A stretch of 64,000 bases of DNA from Darksidea phi (lineage: Eukaryota > Ascomycota > Dothideomycetes > Pleosporales > Lentitheciaceae): assembly GCA_030770425.1 (NCBI GenBank), contig JASJFT010000036.1, forward strand, positions 124,001 to 188,000, given 5' to 3'. The translations under genes were made by a program, and so were the position numbers. The notes beneath the pieces are model-generated. The model did no database searches. It was given only the letters and a program-made list of their open reading frames with translations, and had not been told where the DNA came from. This document shows positions 34,637-45,482 of this stretch, piece by piece; the first letter of the stretch is position 1, and each line of letters opens with the position of its first letter.

Positions 34637-34691
34637 CTACCGGAGTTAGCAAGAAAGAAAGAAAGAAGCTTGCAGATACACAGCCGCAGCA

Positions 34692-35476
34692 ATGGATGCC
34701 GCGAAACTAAAGACCATGCTCAGCCACGAGCTCTGGAATGCACCCACCTCAGACTCAGTCGACCATGTTCAATCCTATATCTCTCAACAACAATCGCACG
34801 ACACACCCTACAAGGCCCCATTCCAGCACATCATGGGCGCGGCAGCAATGAAAGACCAGGTCGACATTGTCAAATACTGCCTACAACAAAGCCCAACAGC
34901 CGACCCGAACGTCATGTCCTTCTTGATAACCAACGAATCCATCGAAACACACAGAGCCCTCGTTAAAGCCAAAGCAATATCGATCAACTACTACATTCCT
35001 TGTTTCGGCACCGTACTCAGTGTAGCTGCGACGGACGGGCTCTACGAGTGAACCGAGTTCTGTCTAGAGGCGGGAGCACACCCGAACAATGATAAGGTTG
35101 ATGGGCACTTGAGCGTTCTAGCATCCGCCGCGGGAAACGGCCATCTCAACATCATACGTTACTTCTAGAAAACGGGGCGGAGCTGAAGGGTAGTGGTGCC
35201 ATTGTTCAAGCAGCCGAAGCCGGTGAAAAAGAAGCAGTAATGTTGCTTTTGAAGAAGGGTGCAGATATCAATGAGATTGGGGTGGAGCATCAGACCGATA
35301 AGAGAGTAACTGCAAAGATGGGTCGTGCGTTGCACAAGATGGTCCGAGCCGGCCATTCCGAGGTCATAGAGTTATTGCCGGAGAAGGGGACCGAGATTGA
35401 TCTCCATGACGTACAAGGACGAACACCGCTGGATTGGCTAAAGAGGAAGGCCGGGCGGACAGGGTACAGGTACTGA
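34692..35476 (+). pseudogene. Ankyrin-repeat protein gene, broken by a stop and a frameshift
   Basis: Ankyrin-type repeats are readable across the whole stretch: MKDQVDIVKYCLQQSPTADP, then HLSVLASAAGNGHLNIIRY, LLENGAELKG, EAVMLLLKKGADINEIG, GHSEVIELLPEKGTEIDLHD and QGRTPLDWLKRK. The frame from the ATG at 34692 stops at TGA (35049-35051) inside LYE-stop-TEFCLEAGA, where a Trp codon is likely ancestral (TGG to TGA). Near 35160 one base is missing between IIRY and LLENG. Two independent lesions make a pseudogene more likely than error. Original role unknown; fungal ankyrin genes of this size are numerous and often expendable. Confidence 0.75.
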
Positions 35477-35518
35477 ATCATATGCGTAGCTTTTCTTGCA
35501 TGCATTGTTCTTCGGTTG

Positions 35519-37981
35519 CTACTCTCCTTCCCTCCCCCCACTTCCCTCCAGAATACCCACGTCACGCTTGAACCGCCACAACCACTCCAAATTATCCGCA
35601 ATAGTCTGGTTCCAGGGATCATCGCTGCCACGTCAATTTCAGCAAAGTCACGTTACCCTTTGGCCCTATAGCGCTGCCCGAAACCACCAAAAAAGTCGTA
35701 TCCAATATGGGGAATAGTAGACTCACCAATCATATATTATCCACCGCGCTTGGTGCTGAATCTCCTCGTCGGACGGAACATGGCAGTTTGGATTATGCGA
35801 CGATGTGGTGGCGGCGACCCAGCGCGTGAGGTCGCGCACGAACCAGGGATAGAAGTTTGCATCGCCAGGGAAGAAGGTTGCCGGGCGAGTTGGAGGGTTA
35901 AGCGGAGATTGATCTGTTATATATGAGGTCTTTAGTTGTTGGAAGTGAGAGCATGGGTCGTGGCAATGCTCAGCCCTTGCCATATACGGTTCGAGGGTCT
36001 GAGCATCTTGGTTGCTGGGTTTGGTAGTGGGTACGATATGTAATTGTGTGACGGTCCCCGTGCGCTCCTTGAAGTTGGAAAGCCAGTGCACATCCGAGAC
36101 GATGAGTTTGATTAGCCAGTTGGCGAAGAGGTCATTCGGGGTGGTCGATTCCTTTTCCATCCGGCGAACTATTTCGCAAGCCATTTCCTGCATCTTTTCT
36201 TCTTGAGCCATGATCCCTGCTTGCTTTTGCAGCTCGAAAAATGCGCAAAGCTGCGTCTCAAGTGGACACTTCTCAAATATATTGTCTTGACCCTTGATTA
36301 TCAACTCAGGAAGTCTGCCCTCGCTGCACAACCGTAAAGGTCCAAACTGAGCTTCGTGCTTAAGATGCGCAGAAGACATGATTAAATCCCGCAGCCATGA
36401 AGAGGATGCTGGTAGTTGCATGCTACACATAGTATTATCAGACGAAGCGTCGGATGCAAATATTATGCGGCAAGCCTCACGCTGCAGGTCGTCGTCTGAT
36501 GGCAATCTCCCTTTCTTATCGAAATAGTTCTGAATGAAACATTCTAACTCGATCTTTAGGAGCTCGTAGGCATTGAGTGGGGAGCACAATAGAACGTTAC
36601 TGGCCGCGAATGGCACAGCGCTGGCTCGCTCAATGTCGATAAAGTATGGGGGTACGGCACTCTCCACTATGTTCAGAATAGCGGGGTCAAAGCCCCATTC
36701 ACCCTGCCAGTCAGCCATCGTCTTCCCCGCTTTGAAGTGTTCAGCAAGGTGTTCAGTCCGTTCCGACCATGTGTTCATTTCCAATCCGCAAAATCCGCAT
36801 CGTGATCGAACGTTGGGCAGAGACCTTCTCCAATGGCTCATTGACCATTCTGCGTACTTAACACCATGAAATAACCGCAGGTGCTGACTGAGATGGTCTT
36901 TCCTTTGAAAGGTACGCTCTTCCAAGCTTCTTCCCTGGCAAGTAGAGTAATAGTGAGACTCGATGTGGGCATCGTTTGGGTCATCTCTGCTACAGAAGAC
37001 GCAGCAGGGTGTTCCGGTCCTATCTTTGGGAGCACGAGGTCCATTTAATGCGCAGACCCAATGCTCAAGAGGGAGATGAAGCGACTTCTCGTGGCGCTGC
37101 CAGTCGTACTTGGTCTTGAAAGTCTCTGTACAGAAGGTACACTGGTATGTCATCGTAGAAAGTGCGATATATCCGTTCTCGGTACGTCTCTGTCTTCGCA
37201 CGCGTCTTCGACGCGGTGGATGAGAGCTCTTCAGAGAGGATTGCGACCCTGAGGAGTGGAAGCCAGAAAATTCACTGGAGTTTGATGTTCTCACGCTGCT
37301 CGCTGAGGACATGCCATACGGAGATTGTAATGTGTGGTCATGTGTATAGTCGAGAGAATGAGAAGTACTGCGTGTCACGGCGCGGGCAATTGCGCCGACG
37401 CTTGCTGGTTCATTCTCCGGCGGTGAATCAACCCAGCGCTCCAAGGGGGTCATAAGACACGAGTTCTGCCTGACTGCTGGTGTTGCCGGGCGTGGAATAA
37501 TGTCCATGGGCTTCGTTGACGAGGCCTGAACTTGTGGTGTTGTGGGTCGAGTGCCCCGCACACAGCCACGGCGACGGGCATTCGCGAACCAGTTTGTGAT
37601 CTGCGTCCTGTTGAGACCAGTTTGGTTCTGCAGGAGCTCTAACTCGGTGGGATCAGGGTAGGGACAATGTGCGTGGGAAGCGAGCCATTTCCTCAATATA
37701 CCAAGGACGTGTCTTGAGAATCGGCCACACAACTTCGGTGGGATTACCGCATCGCCTGAGGATGGAGTCGACGGGACGGTGGAAGAGAATTGGGACGGAT
37801 TCTGGGGTTCGATTTCGAGGAACGGTACATCACTGGAACCGAAGGGGGTAGCAGGCAAAGCTGTCGCTAATTCAGCCGAACCATCATCGCCCAAAGCATG
37901 GTCCAATTCGATAGCGTCTTCCCAAAAGGGCAACGACGGAAAAACGATAGATTCGTCCCAGGAAGCACTCATCAAGCTCAT
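35519..37981 (-). CDS. Homeodomain (KN/TALE-like) plus C2H2 zinc-finger transcription factor
   Basis: Likely nuclear DNA-binding regulator. Two exons: 37981-35727 and 35624-35519 (786 aa). The homeodomain (about residues 84-142) includes RHVLGILRKWLASHAHCPYP and TQITNWFANARRRG; the proline-containing loop and WFANARRR are typical of KN homeoboxes. An SP-rich linker and a very basic block PPRRRRVRRQRRTENG (probable nuclear localisation signal) follow. Then come a clear C2H2 finger YQCTFCTETFKTKYDWQRHE and at least one degenerate finger CGFCGLEMNTWSERTEHLAEH. The C-terminus is helical and conserved. Splicing out 35625-35726 replaces an early stop with CDDPWNQTIADNLEWLWRFK, a typical ending for this fungal family, so the short unspliced form is unlikely. 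Target genes unknown. Confidence 0.88.
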
Positions 37982-40900
37982 TATAATGATGTTACTTATG
38001 GTCGGAGCGGTCGAAGGGAAGGTGGTAGTTCAACTACTACCAGCGCCTTGAGGCTATCTTCATATGTTTACGTACGTATGTAGGTAGTCAGCACTAACCG
38101 GATTCGGCAAAGTGCGTGTCAAGCACGCCTTTCGCTTCCGACACCGGTATGTAATACCTCCTTCTCGGGATCTGATGGCAAAAACTTTTGCCAGCGAATT
38201 TTCGACATGATTACATTTGTATAAGCCCGCTGAATGCCGTTCTCGTGCGCCAAGGTCGGAAGACGCTCTACCTTGAGGTGTACATGACATGGGCGTCTGG
38301 GCCATAAAATCGATCTCATGTATCAGTTGACGCGGTGGGTTTGAGAAGTCTTACAAATCTACAAGAAAGCTGTCTTTTAGAGCGAATATCCGTCAACTTA
38401 CGAGGACAGCAGCAGGAATGATGCCGACAACAGTCATGCTCGAAATAGAAAGAACAGTGAAATCAGTGTTCAAGCATGGCTTTGCGTGTTGGACTCCTTA
38501 CTATTTCTAGCAATTTGCACCATTCTTTTCACGGTCTTGTTCGAGTTTGCAATCATTGGCACCAGCGGGCTTTCCCCTCTTTGGCTACTACAGCTGGCTT
38601 CCCTAATGATACGGGCTTTGCACTAAGCGCCGTTCTGAACGGCTGCGTGTGTATTGGGTGGATAGTACTCGAAAAGCAGGTGACCGGTTTGGCCGTCTTA
38701 GGGTCAAACTGTGATTTTTTTCGTTTTGGATTTGTACAGTGAGAGTCTCTTTTTCAAGGTCCGCACGAAATATTGTAGGAATGCATACGTAGTAGAGGTA
38801 CTATTATACACGCTAATAGAACTGTAGAGCTATATATAGTAAGATGATTCGTTATTAGATATCATTACTACAATAGTATAGTCGCGCCAACATCATGGTA
38901 CGCGCGACGCCCTCTTTATGGGGCTAGCTCCTATAGCTACCCCTGTATATGCTCCTCACACCCGTATATAAACGGCTCTCCTACAGAGTTATTACGATCA
39001 ACTCAGTGCTTCACATCTACACCCTCACAGTGATACACTGTGATACTCTTTTATGAGGCTCGGGCCGTTGCCTCGCAGTCATGCCGTGACGTGATCCTCA
39101 GGCAACGACTGCAACCCCCTTTGATTGTAACCAATAACCTTGCGTTTCAAAGTATTCGGGACGAAATATCTTTTTATGTCACCTATTCGAGTTATTCCGC
39201 GAGTTCGACGACGCGATGGCTGCTACTCATTCGATTCTAGTGATCAAAAAAAATTGAACCTACCGGAACTCTGCAAATGCAGTAATTGTAGCTGATGATA
39301 GCATTACCATGTTGGGTTGGATGCCAGAGGTCTATATAGACACCTCCGGTGCATGTAATGGGCGCCGAACCGAAGAAACCTGTGAAGAAGCGAGCTATCA
39401 AAAAGGTTGAATATCTTTTGCGGTAGCTGTTTCAAACGACATGACCATGGATATTAAGAAAGATATCAAGACGGGCCATTTGCGTCCGTAGACTTCAGAT
39501 AGTGGAGCCCACAGAAGTGGGCCGAGCCCCATCTAGCGAGGGGAAGTCAGCAACAGGCGAACGCAGGTTAGCTTGACACACGCACCCTAGCAATAATAGG
39601 CTCATCCCAATCAAGGCTATCTCGGGGCCGGTACCGAATCGCTCTGATAGGCTGGTGCGTAGACAGTTTTTTACTTAACAAGACGATGTAGCATAATGCG
39701 TTCGGTGAAACGTACACTGTGCTGGTCCAGACAGACCCCAAACTCTTCAGACTATAGAGAAGAGTGGTGGAGACTTTCTTGGGAAAAGGCCAGTTGACGG
39801 GGTTGGATATGTCTTTCGAGTCGTCGAAATCGATATGTTACCCGGCGTCGGTCGGGTATCTGTACCGTCCGATGGCAACAATTGCGAGGAGCTCTTTTCT
39901 CGAACCGAGAATGCCGTCATCGTCTGTTGGTCTTGTTTCGTTGTGTCGTGCCCACAAGATGGCGCATGGAAGCAAGCATGCAGAAGAAAGAAAAGCCAAT
40001 CTAGAGAGCGTATGCGATGCCTCGCATAATCCACACCGCCCTTCTACGTCACAGGCCAACAAGGATACCCAAGCTCCTTTCCTTACGAGATCGGACTACA
40101 GTCAATCGCCAATGAGTGGTGAGAGGTTGAAGTGGCCGAACATTCAATACATGCTTTGAGCCGGGGCGCAGGGAAGTAGTTACGGAAGTTGGCACATTTC
40201 CGCTTTAGCTCTAACCCCGGGATTCTCTCTAGGCTAGCGCAGATAACGCTAGGTAAGTGACCAGGCTGCAGTACGCCGCCTTCTTACAGAATGCTTATGC
40301 TTGCCTAGGGCAGTGCGGTCAGAAATCTATGGAGTTACAGGAAAGGAAGATGCAATTCTTAGTAATAATAATCCAATCAGAGCCTTTATTTTTCGACAAA
40401 AGTGGGTTCGGTCGTAGTAAAACTGAGTAGTAAGTTCCGTAACTCCATGGAACCCGTACGCTTTAGTGGGCAAAGTAGTAGCTATAAGGTTTATTAGCTC
40501 GTCTGTTAAAGATTGCCACACGTACGTGAAAAGAAAGGACTGGATGCTTGGCGTCTTGTCGGTGATTGCGCAACGGCGCGAATGAAGGCTACCCGGAGCG
40601 GGTTAGAGTGGAGTTTGATTATGGCTTGCGTGCGAATAGACCACGCGATGGTTGTTGACGGTCGGTTCATGGATCAGGTCTGAACCGTAGGGGTAGAAGT
40701 CATGCTTTTTCCCAGTTGTAGTTCGATATGATGACCAGTGTATAGCACCAGTTTATGAGAAGCGCATATGTAGCCTACCCGATACGAATGACGCGCAGCT
40801 ACCCTAGAATTCCATTCGGGATACGTCGTGGAGTACTTCAAGGGCTAATATGGTGAGTTGTGGACCGCACGAGGGGCACCAGTTGTTTCTCGAAGCCCCT

Positions 40901-41351
40901 TCGTCAACGTATTAGCTCTGAACTCGATCCTACGTCAACTCTCCCACCTACCCCACTTCATATACCTTTCTGCTTCCACGTACATTGCTGTGGTTTTCGC
41001 TGGAGTGGACATCGGCCTCTTACTGGTGAAGACTTGAAATTTCATGTTCGGCAAGCGATGCTATGAAACATATCGCGGCCATCTAATTGGTTGAGAAGGC
41101 GCATGGATATAAGCAATTAAGCTTCAATATACGGCAGTTCCTCGTGCTTCTTCCGATACCCAATGCATCTACAATCGGCAATCAAGGCGGGGGGGCTTGT
41201 TTATACTACCACGGACATCGGCAGTGCATGTGTGTGCATGTGTTAGACAGCCAAGTCAAAAGTCATCCAGTCACCCCCTCCTCTTTCAGCCCGGAGTCGT
41301 CCACCCATTGCTTTACATTCCCGCTAGGAAGAAGGCATACTACAGTTCACT
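37982..41351. other. 3.4-kb gene-poor stretch with repeat remnants
   Basis: No complete gene was recognised. It holds one arm of the MITE family (38725-38850) and a following AT-rich block with a TATATAAA box near 38971 and a short inverted repeat CAGTGATACACTGTGAT near 39028, which may be LTR remains. A small minus-strand frame at 40327-40521 contains YGFHGVTELTTQFYYDRTHF, which I cannot place. Probably accessory, decayed DNA. Confidence 0.5.
38725..38850 (-). mobile_element. Single-arm copy of the 2716-3052 MITE family
   Basis: It contains TTGGATTTG, GGTCCGCACGAA, AGTAGAGGTACTAT and TAGAGCTAT...TAGTAAGA in the same order as the reverse complement of 2900-3052. It therefore matches one terminal repeat plus some internal sequence. 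No opposite arm was found within the next 500 bp. Either it is truncated or the other end has diverged. The flank is AT-rich. Confidence 0.7.
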
Positions 41352-42802
41352 ATGTACTGGAAATTTCTGGCCCTCGCCTTCGCCGCACACGATGCTCAAG
41401 CGGCTCCAGTGAACGGCCTAATGGCCCGTCAGTTTGCACAAGCGGCTATGATGCGCTTTCAGTGCTCGCAGCTCGTCATCGACCGCATCGATCCCTTGGT
41501 GCAACCAGGAATTGCGCCTTCCACCCATATGCATCAGGCAAGCCACAAGAGCGTAGTTTGAAACTGCATTCTACTCTAGATGCTAACACATTAAAGATCG
41601 TAGGAGGAAATAGCTTCAATGTTACGATGAAGCCTATCGATTTTGACCCGGCCAAGAAGGCCACGTGCACGACTTGCGATTACGCGGAAGATTTCTCGTT
41701 AGTGACTACATGCTTGTTATGGGAAAGAAGGGCGGTGAAGAACTGACGTGCAAAAGCAATTACTGGACCGCAAACTTGTACTTCAAAGCCCGGAATGGGA
41801 CGTACAAGCGCGTACCGCAGATGGTTAACCTTGGCCTTTCGGGCAAGGAGGGGGTTACCGTTTACTACATTCCGCCTTATGATGGCAAGAGCAAAGTCAC
41901 CGCTTTCCCCAAGGTGCGTTTACTCTACCCTAAGAGAAATTAGCGAACTGTCTAAGATATGTATAGGGCTTCCGGATGCTAGTAGGCGACCCGGGTCTAC
42001 GCTCCAAACAGGGTCAGCAGAAGCAGCTTTGCCACCGTTGCTTCTCCAACAAGAAGCAGGATCCCTTTGGTGGCGCGCCATGCACAGGCGCTGATACGTA
42101 TGATTTGCCCAAGAAGCAGTGCGGAGGTGGAATTCGCACGACGATTACGTTTCCCACGTATGTTTCTGCCCTATAGTCAATACATGGGAGTCTGGTGTGA
42201 GCGTGAGCTGATGATCGGCAGATGCTGGAACGGAAAGGACCTCGACAGCCCTAACCACAAGGAGCACGTCGCATACCCCAGCAGCGGTTCCTTCGAATCT
42301 GGCGGTCCTTGCCCGTCCACTCATCCTGTGAAACTTCCCCAGCTGATGTATGAGGTGATGTGGGACACCACTGTGTTTAATGACAAGAATCTCTGGCCTA
42401 TAGATGGCTCACAGCCTTTTGTTTACTCTATGGGCGATGGGTATGTTCCCCTCCCTGCTACTTGCGGTATATCCAATGGAGTGGATGGCATGATTGCGTG
42501 AATGGTGTATATCGGTACTAATTATGCAGATCCGGATACGGCCAGCATGGAGATTACGTCTTCGGTTGGAAAGACGGCGTCTTACAGAAGGCGCTTGATG
42601 CTCGCTGCAGTGGCAACAATTGTAGGACGCTTAAGACGCAGAGTTCGTCCGTTTCTACGGCATGCTCAAAGGGACAGGCGGTTAAGGAACCTGTTGAAGG
42701 ATGTAAGTTGTTCATCTACTGTTTAAGGTGGAATGAAATGCTAATGAGAGACTTCTAGGGCTCACTGAACTTCCAGGTGGCCCGGCGATTACGTACGCTT
42801 AG
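41352..42802 (+). CDS. Secreted DUF1996 protein
   Basis: Seven exons: 41352-41537, 41597-41697, 41757-41913, 41967-42157, 42222-42440, 42530-42702, 42759-42802 (356 aa). After a signal peptide (cleavage after AHDAQA) the DUF1996 blocks occur in order: FQCSQLVIDRIDPLVQPG, MHQIVGGNSFNV, NYWTANLYFKARNGTYKRVP, VTVYYIPPYDGK, GFRMLVGDP, HRCFSNKKQDPFGGAPC, CGGGIRTTITFPTCW, HVAYPSSGSFESGGPCP and VMWDTTVFNDKNLWP. SGYGQHGDYVFGW closes the domain. All junctions reconstruct conserved blocks. Intron 1 has a GC donor (GCAAGC). Function is unknown in the family; it is extracellular and common in wood- and plant-associated fungi. Here it lacks the extra C-terminal WSC or CBM modules some members have. Confidence 0.92.
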
Positions 42803-43387
42803 CCTCGTGTACCGTTATTCCCTCGGTGTTCCGATGATGGTAAGAATCTTAAAGTAATTCGGAAGAGGGCATCGGATGGAGTGGAGCTGGTTTTCATGAT
42901 GACGCGATGTCGCTCATTCTTAACGTACAGAATTTGATCGAAATACTGCTCCGCAATGCATCCTCTTTCTGTCGGGTTGGCCACTACATCGGCAAAGATC
43001 TGTCCGCCCCAGGTGTCGAAGCTCTCTTACTACGATGCGATTTTGCATTTTCCGTGTCTTTGCCCTAGGTACATCAAGAGTCGTCAATGCGGATTTCATA
43101 GAAAACCCACCTCGCGGTGGTGTAAAAACCTCATCCTCCCCACCAATCAAGGAATCACGCTAAAAATAGCTTTCGCACCTGCTCAATAGCGCGATCGTAT
43201 TCCTCGCAACCCCACGGCTTACCCCTTGCATGTGCGATCATGGAATCTCCATTGTGCTCGTATTCACGTTTGTGCCGAGAAAAACATGTAATTTAAAAGT
43301 TCAGCCGCACGAAATGGACGGCGTATATAAGGACGATGCGGAACGGGTACAAAAGCAGTCTGAAGTTCAAGCGCAGAAAGAACGAAA
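42803..43387. other. Intergenic with a possible SnoaL-like remnant
   Basis: On the minus strand, 42799-43018 contains DTWGGQIFADVVANPTER and EQYFDQILYVKNER, which loosely recall SnoaL/NTF2-like fungal proteins. There is no ATG in frame and a stop directly precedes the block. It may be a decayed fragment; the similarity is weak. A TATA box near 43324 belongs to the next gene. Confidence 0.35.
43323..43331 (+). promoter_or_regulatory. TATA box of the following secreted-protein gene
   Basis: GTATATAAG lies about 57 bp before the ATG at 43388, a usual spacing for a fungal TATA element with a short 5' leader. Confidence 0.5.
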
Positions 43388-44568
43388 ATGTGGGCACCTA
43401 ACGTCATTTTGTTTGCTCTTGCAGCGTTTTGGCATCCTACTCTTGCCGTCTGGAACAACCTCACGCTCTCTGATTACAAGCTCAAACAAAGCGGCTACTC
43501 TACCACCATCGCCGCCCTCGACAAAGCGCTCCCTATCGTGAATGTTAGTGACATACTTGCCGATCTCAATCACGCCAATCCCGCCACTTCTCCCAACATC
43601 AAGAACCTTGTGGCATCGACTGCCTACCGCTGGGAGGATACCGCAGACTTCAATGACCAAGATACCGAAAAGTGGTACCCGCAAGGCATTACCACGTCTG
43701 CGGATGCCTACTCGAGCGGCGTATACGAAAGCCAGAAGGTGCAGCTCATAACTTGGCACTCTGACCACTATGACGATGGAAAGAGAGGGGCGAGAGTGAG
43801 TTTTGTGAGCCCTGGCGGGAAAGGAAGCGGGAAGAGATATAGACATGTGCTTTTGGTAGAGCCAAAGGGCGATGATGATTTTCAGGCCATCAAGGGATTG
43901 CATGCGGGCGGCGTGGCTTGGTATGGGAGTCTGATATACGTGGTTGACACAACTGGTGGTCTGCGTGTTTTTGACCTTGATCATATCTACAAGGTTGATG
44001 CCAATATCAAGGAAGATGCTGGTAGGGTAGGCAGCAATTACGGCGCTTACGGATATAAGTGAGTTATTCGTCCGTTAACTAGGTGGATGGCGCACTGACA
44101 CTGCAAAGATACGTACTCCCGCAAGCCCGAACCTACAACTGGCAGAGCAAACCCGGCCTTACTGATCTTCGATTCTCCTTCATTTCTCTCGACCGCACTA
44201 CGACTCCCGACTCTATCCTTGTGGGCGAATACCATGCCACAAGAACGGATTGCCGTCTGATCCGCTGGGACATCGACTACACGAATCGCCTTCTAAAGAC
44301 AAGCAATGGCATTGCAACAGCGTCTGAAGCTGTATCTCACGGCAACACGAAGATTCAGGGTGCTGTATCGATCAACGGTAAATGGTTCCTAACGCAGAGT
44401 GGTGGGGACCTGATAAGCTATAGTTGGAAGGGCGGGAAGAAGACGACGGAGAACACGTTTACGAAGGTTCCAGAGGACTTGAGCTACGAAAAGGGAGTTG
44501 GGCTTTGGACGCTGCAAGAACAGCCGGGGCATAGACACGTTTTTGCTGTGGATCCGGCAAAATTCTGA
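43388..44568 (+). CDS. Secreted protein of a conserved fungal family, unknown function
   Basis: Two exons: 43388-44058 and 44109-44568 (376 aa). The signal peptide MWAPNVILFALAAFWHPTLA is followed by a globular domain. It is recognisable as a widespread ascomycete secreted family by YPQGITTSADAYSSGVYESQ, VQLITWHSDHYDD, YRHVLLVEPK, LHAGGVAWYGSLIYVVDTTG and LRVFDLDHIY. The repeating GG...W....LYVVDT and GLRVFDL pattern suggests a beta-propeller-like fold (inference). The C-terminal half has ISINGKWFLTQSGGDLISYSW and the closing GLWTLQEQPGHRHVFAVDP. No catalytic motif was identified. A TATA box lies upstream. Convergent with the DUF8021 gene, 89 bp between stops. Confidence 0.82.
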
Positions 44569-44657
44569 AGAAGAGTTGCACTGTGGATTATGTATATGTA
44601 TTGCCTTGAGGCAAATCAGTCCTCATTTGCTTTGGTGGAAGTACTGCCAGACAGCAT

Positions 44658-45482
44658 TCAATGCCACCGCCGGAGGATACTCGTCGAGTTAGGAAGCCCG
44701 CAGTTTGGCGTCCCGCAGTGCGTCAACGTGTGCACATACCTAATCTTCCCATTCTCGACCCTAAACTGATGGCTGTCCGGCCACTTGCTCTGCCCAAAGT
44801 CCAAAAGCACATCCACAGATCCCAAAGTTTCGTCGATGACGTAGCGGCGGTTCGTCAGCGGAACACCGGACGGGACGCCCACAGCACAAGTACCGCTTGG
44901 CCCAGGATCGCCATACAAGCCCCCCTCAAGACGTACACAAGGTGTTCCCCACGGTACCGTAACGTTAGGATTGTTGAAGAGATCGAGATAAGCATCTGCC
45001 GCTTTTTTGATGATGTCGCGGGTGTCGCGCTGGGATTCGGGGATGGTGTCCCAATCTTCAAACGCAGTCCAGTACGCAGTCCCTGTGATGTTGAATAGCC
45101 AGTCGCCCGGCTTGGTGATGATCATATCAATCTTGTTGATCTTGTGGTTCGTAAAGCGCAACTGCGTGCCGATAACGTACGGATCCGTTGTAACATTCAC
45201 CACAACTTCGGTGTAAGTAGCGCATGCTGTCGTATCGACGATCGAGCGATTGTGCGTGATGGCGAGCGCTTGGTTTATAATGCCCTTGTTCACGTCAACC
45301 TTTTGGGTGTTTTCGTAGTAACCCAGCCAAGTTGAGTTGTCGAAGCGGGTTTTGAGGGTGGCAGCTTGGCCATTTGTCTGTGTGAATAGATAGGCATCGA
45401 CAGCCTCAAAGAGTTGAGAGCGGGTACAATGTGCTGTAGCGGATGCTACAAGAGCGAGCGTGGCCACGAGGTGTTGGAACAT
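44658..45482 (-). CDS. Secreted DUF8021-type protein
   Basis: One exon, 274 aa. The signal peptide MFQHLVATLALVASATAHC precedes a helical start (LFEAVDAYLFTQTNGQAATL). The C-terminal part carries the family blocks: AYLDLFNNPNVTVPWGTPC, RLEGGLYGDPGPSGTCAVGV, TNRRYVIDETLGSVDVLLDF and PDSHQFRVENGKIRYVHTLT. These match the fungal secreted domain of unknown function DUF8021. Several N-glycosylation sites (NST, NRS, NVT, NIT). Six or more cysteines, probably disulfide-bonded. No enzymatic motif. Function unknown; members are frequent in plant-associated Dothideomycetes. Confidence 0.82.
   Translation of the reverse strand: MFQHLVATLALVASATAHCTRSQLFEAVDAYLFTQTNGQAATLKTRFDNSTWLGYYENTQKVDVNKGIINQALAITHNRSIVDTTACATYTEVVVNVTTDPYVIGTQLRFTNHKINKIDMIITKPGDWLFNITGTAYWTAFEDWDTIPESQRDTRDIIKKAADAYLDLFNNPNVTVPWGTPCVRLEGGLYGDPGPSGTCAVGVPSGVPLTNRRYVIDETLGSVDVLLDFGQSKWPDSHQFRVENGKIRYVHTLTHCGTPNCGLPNSTSILRRWH

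Noticed and set aside
39764..40159. 131-codon plus-strand frame
   Set aside because: Begins at GTG with no ATG, no motif, and lies in decayed sequence.
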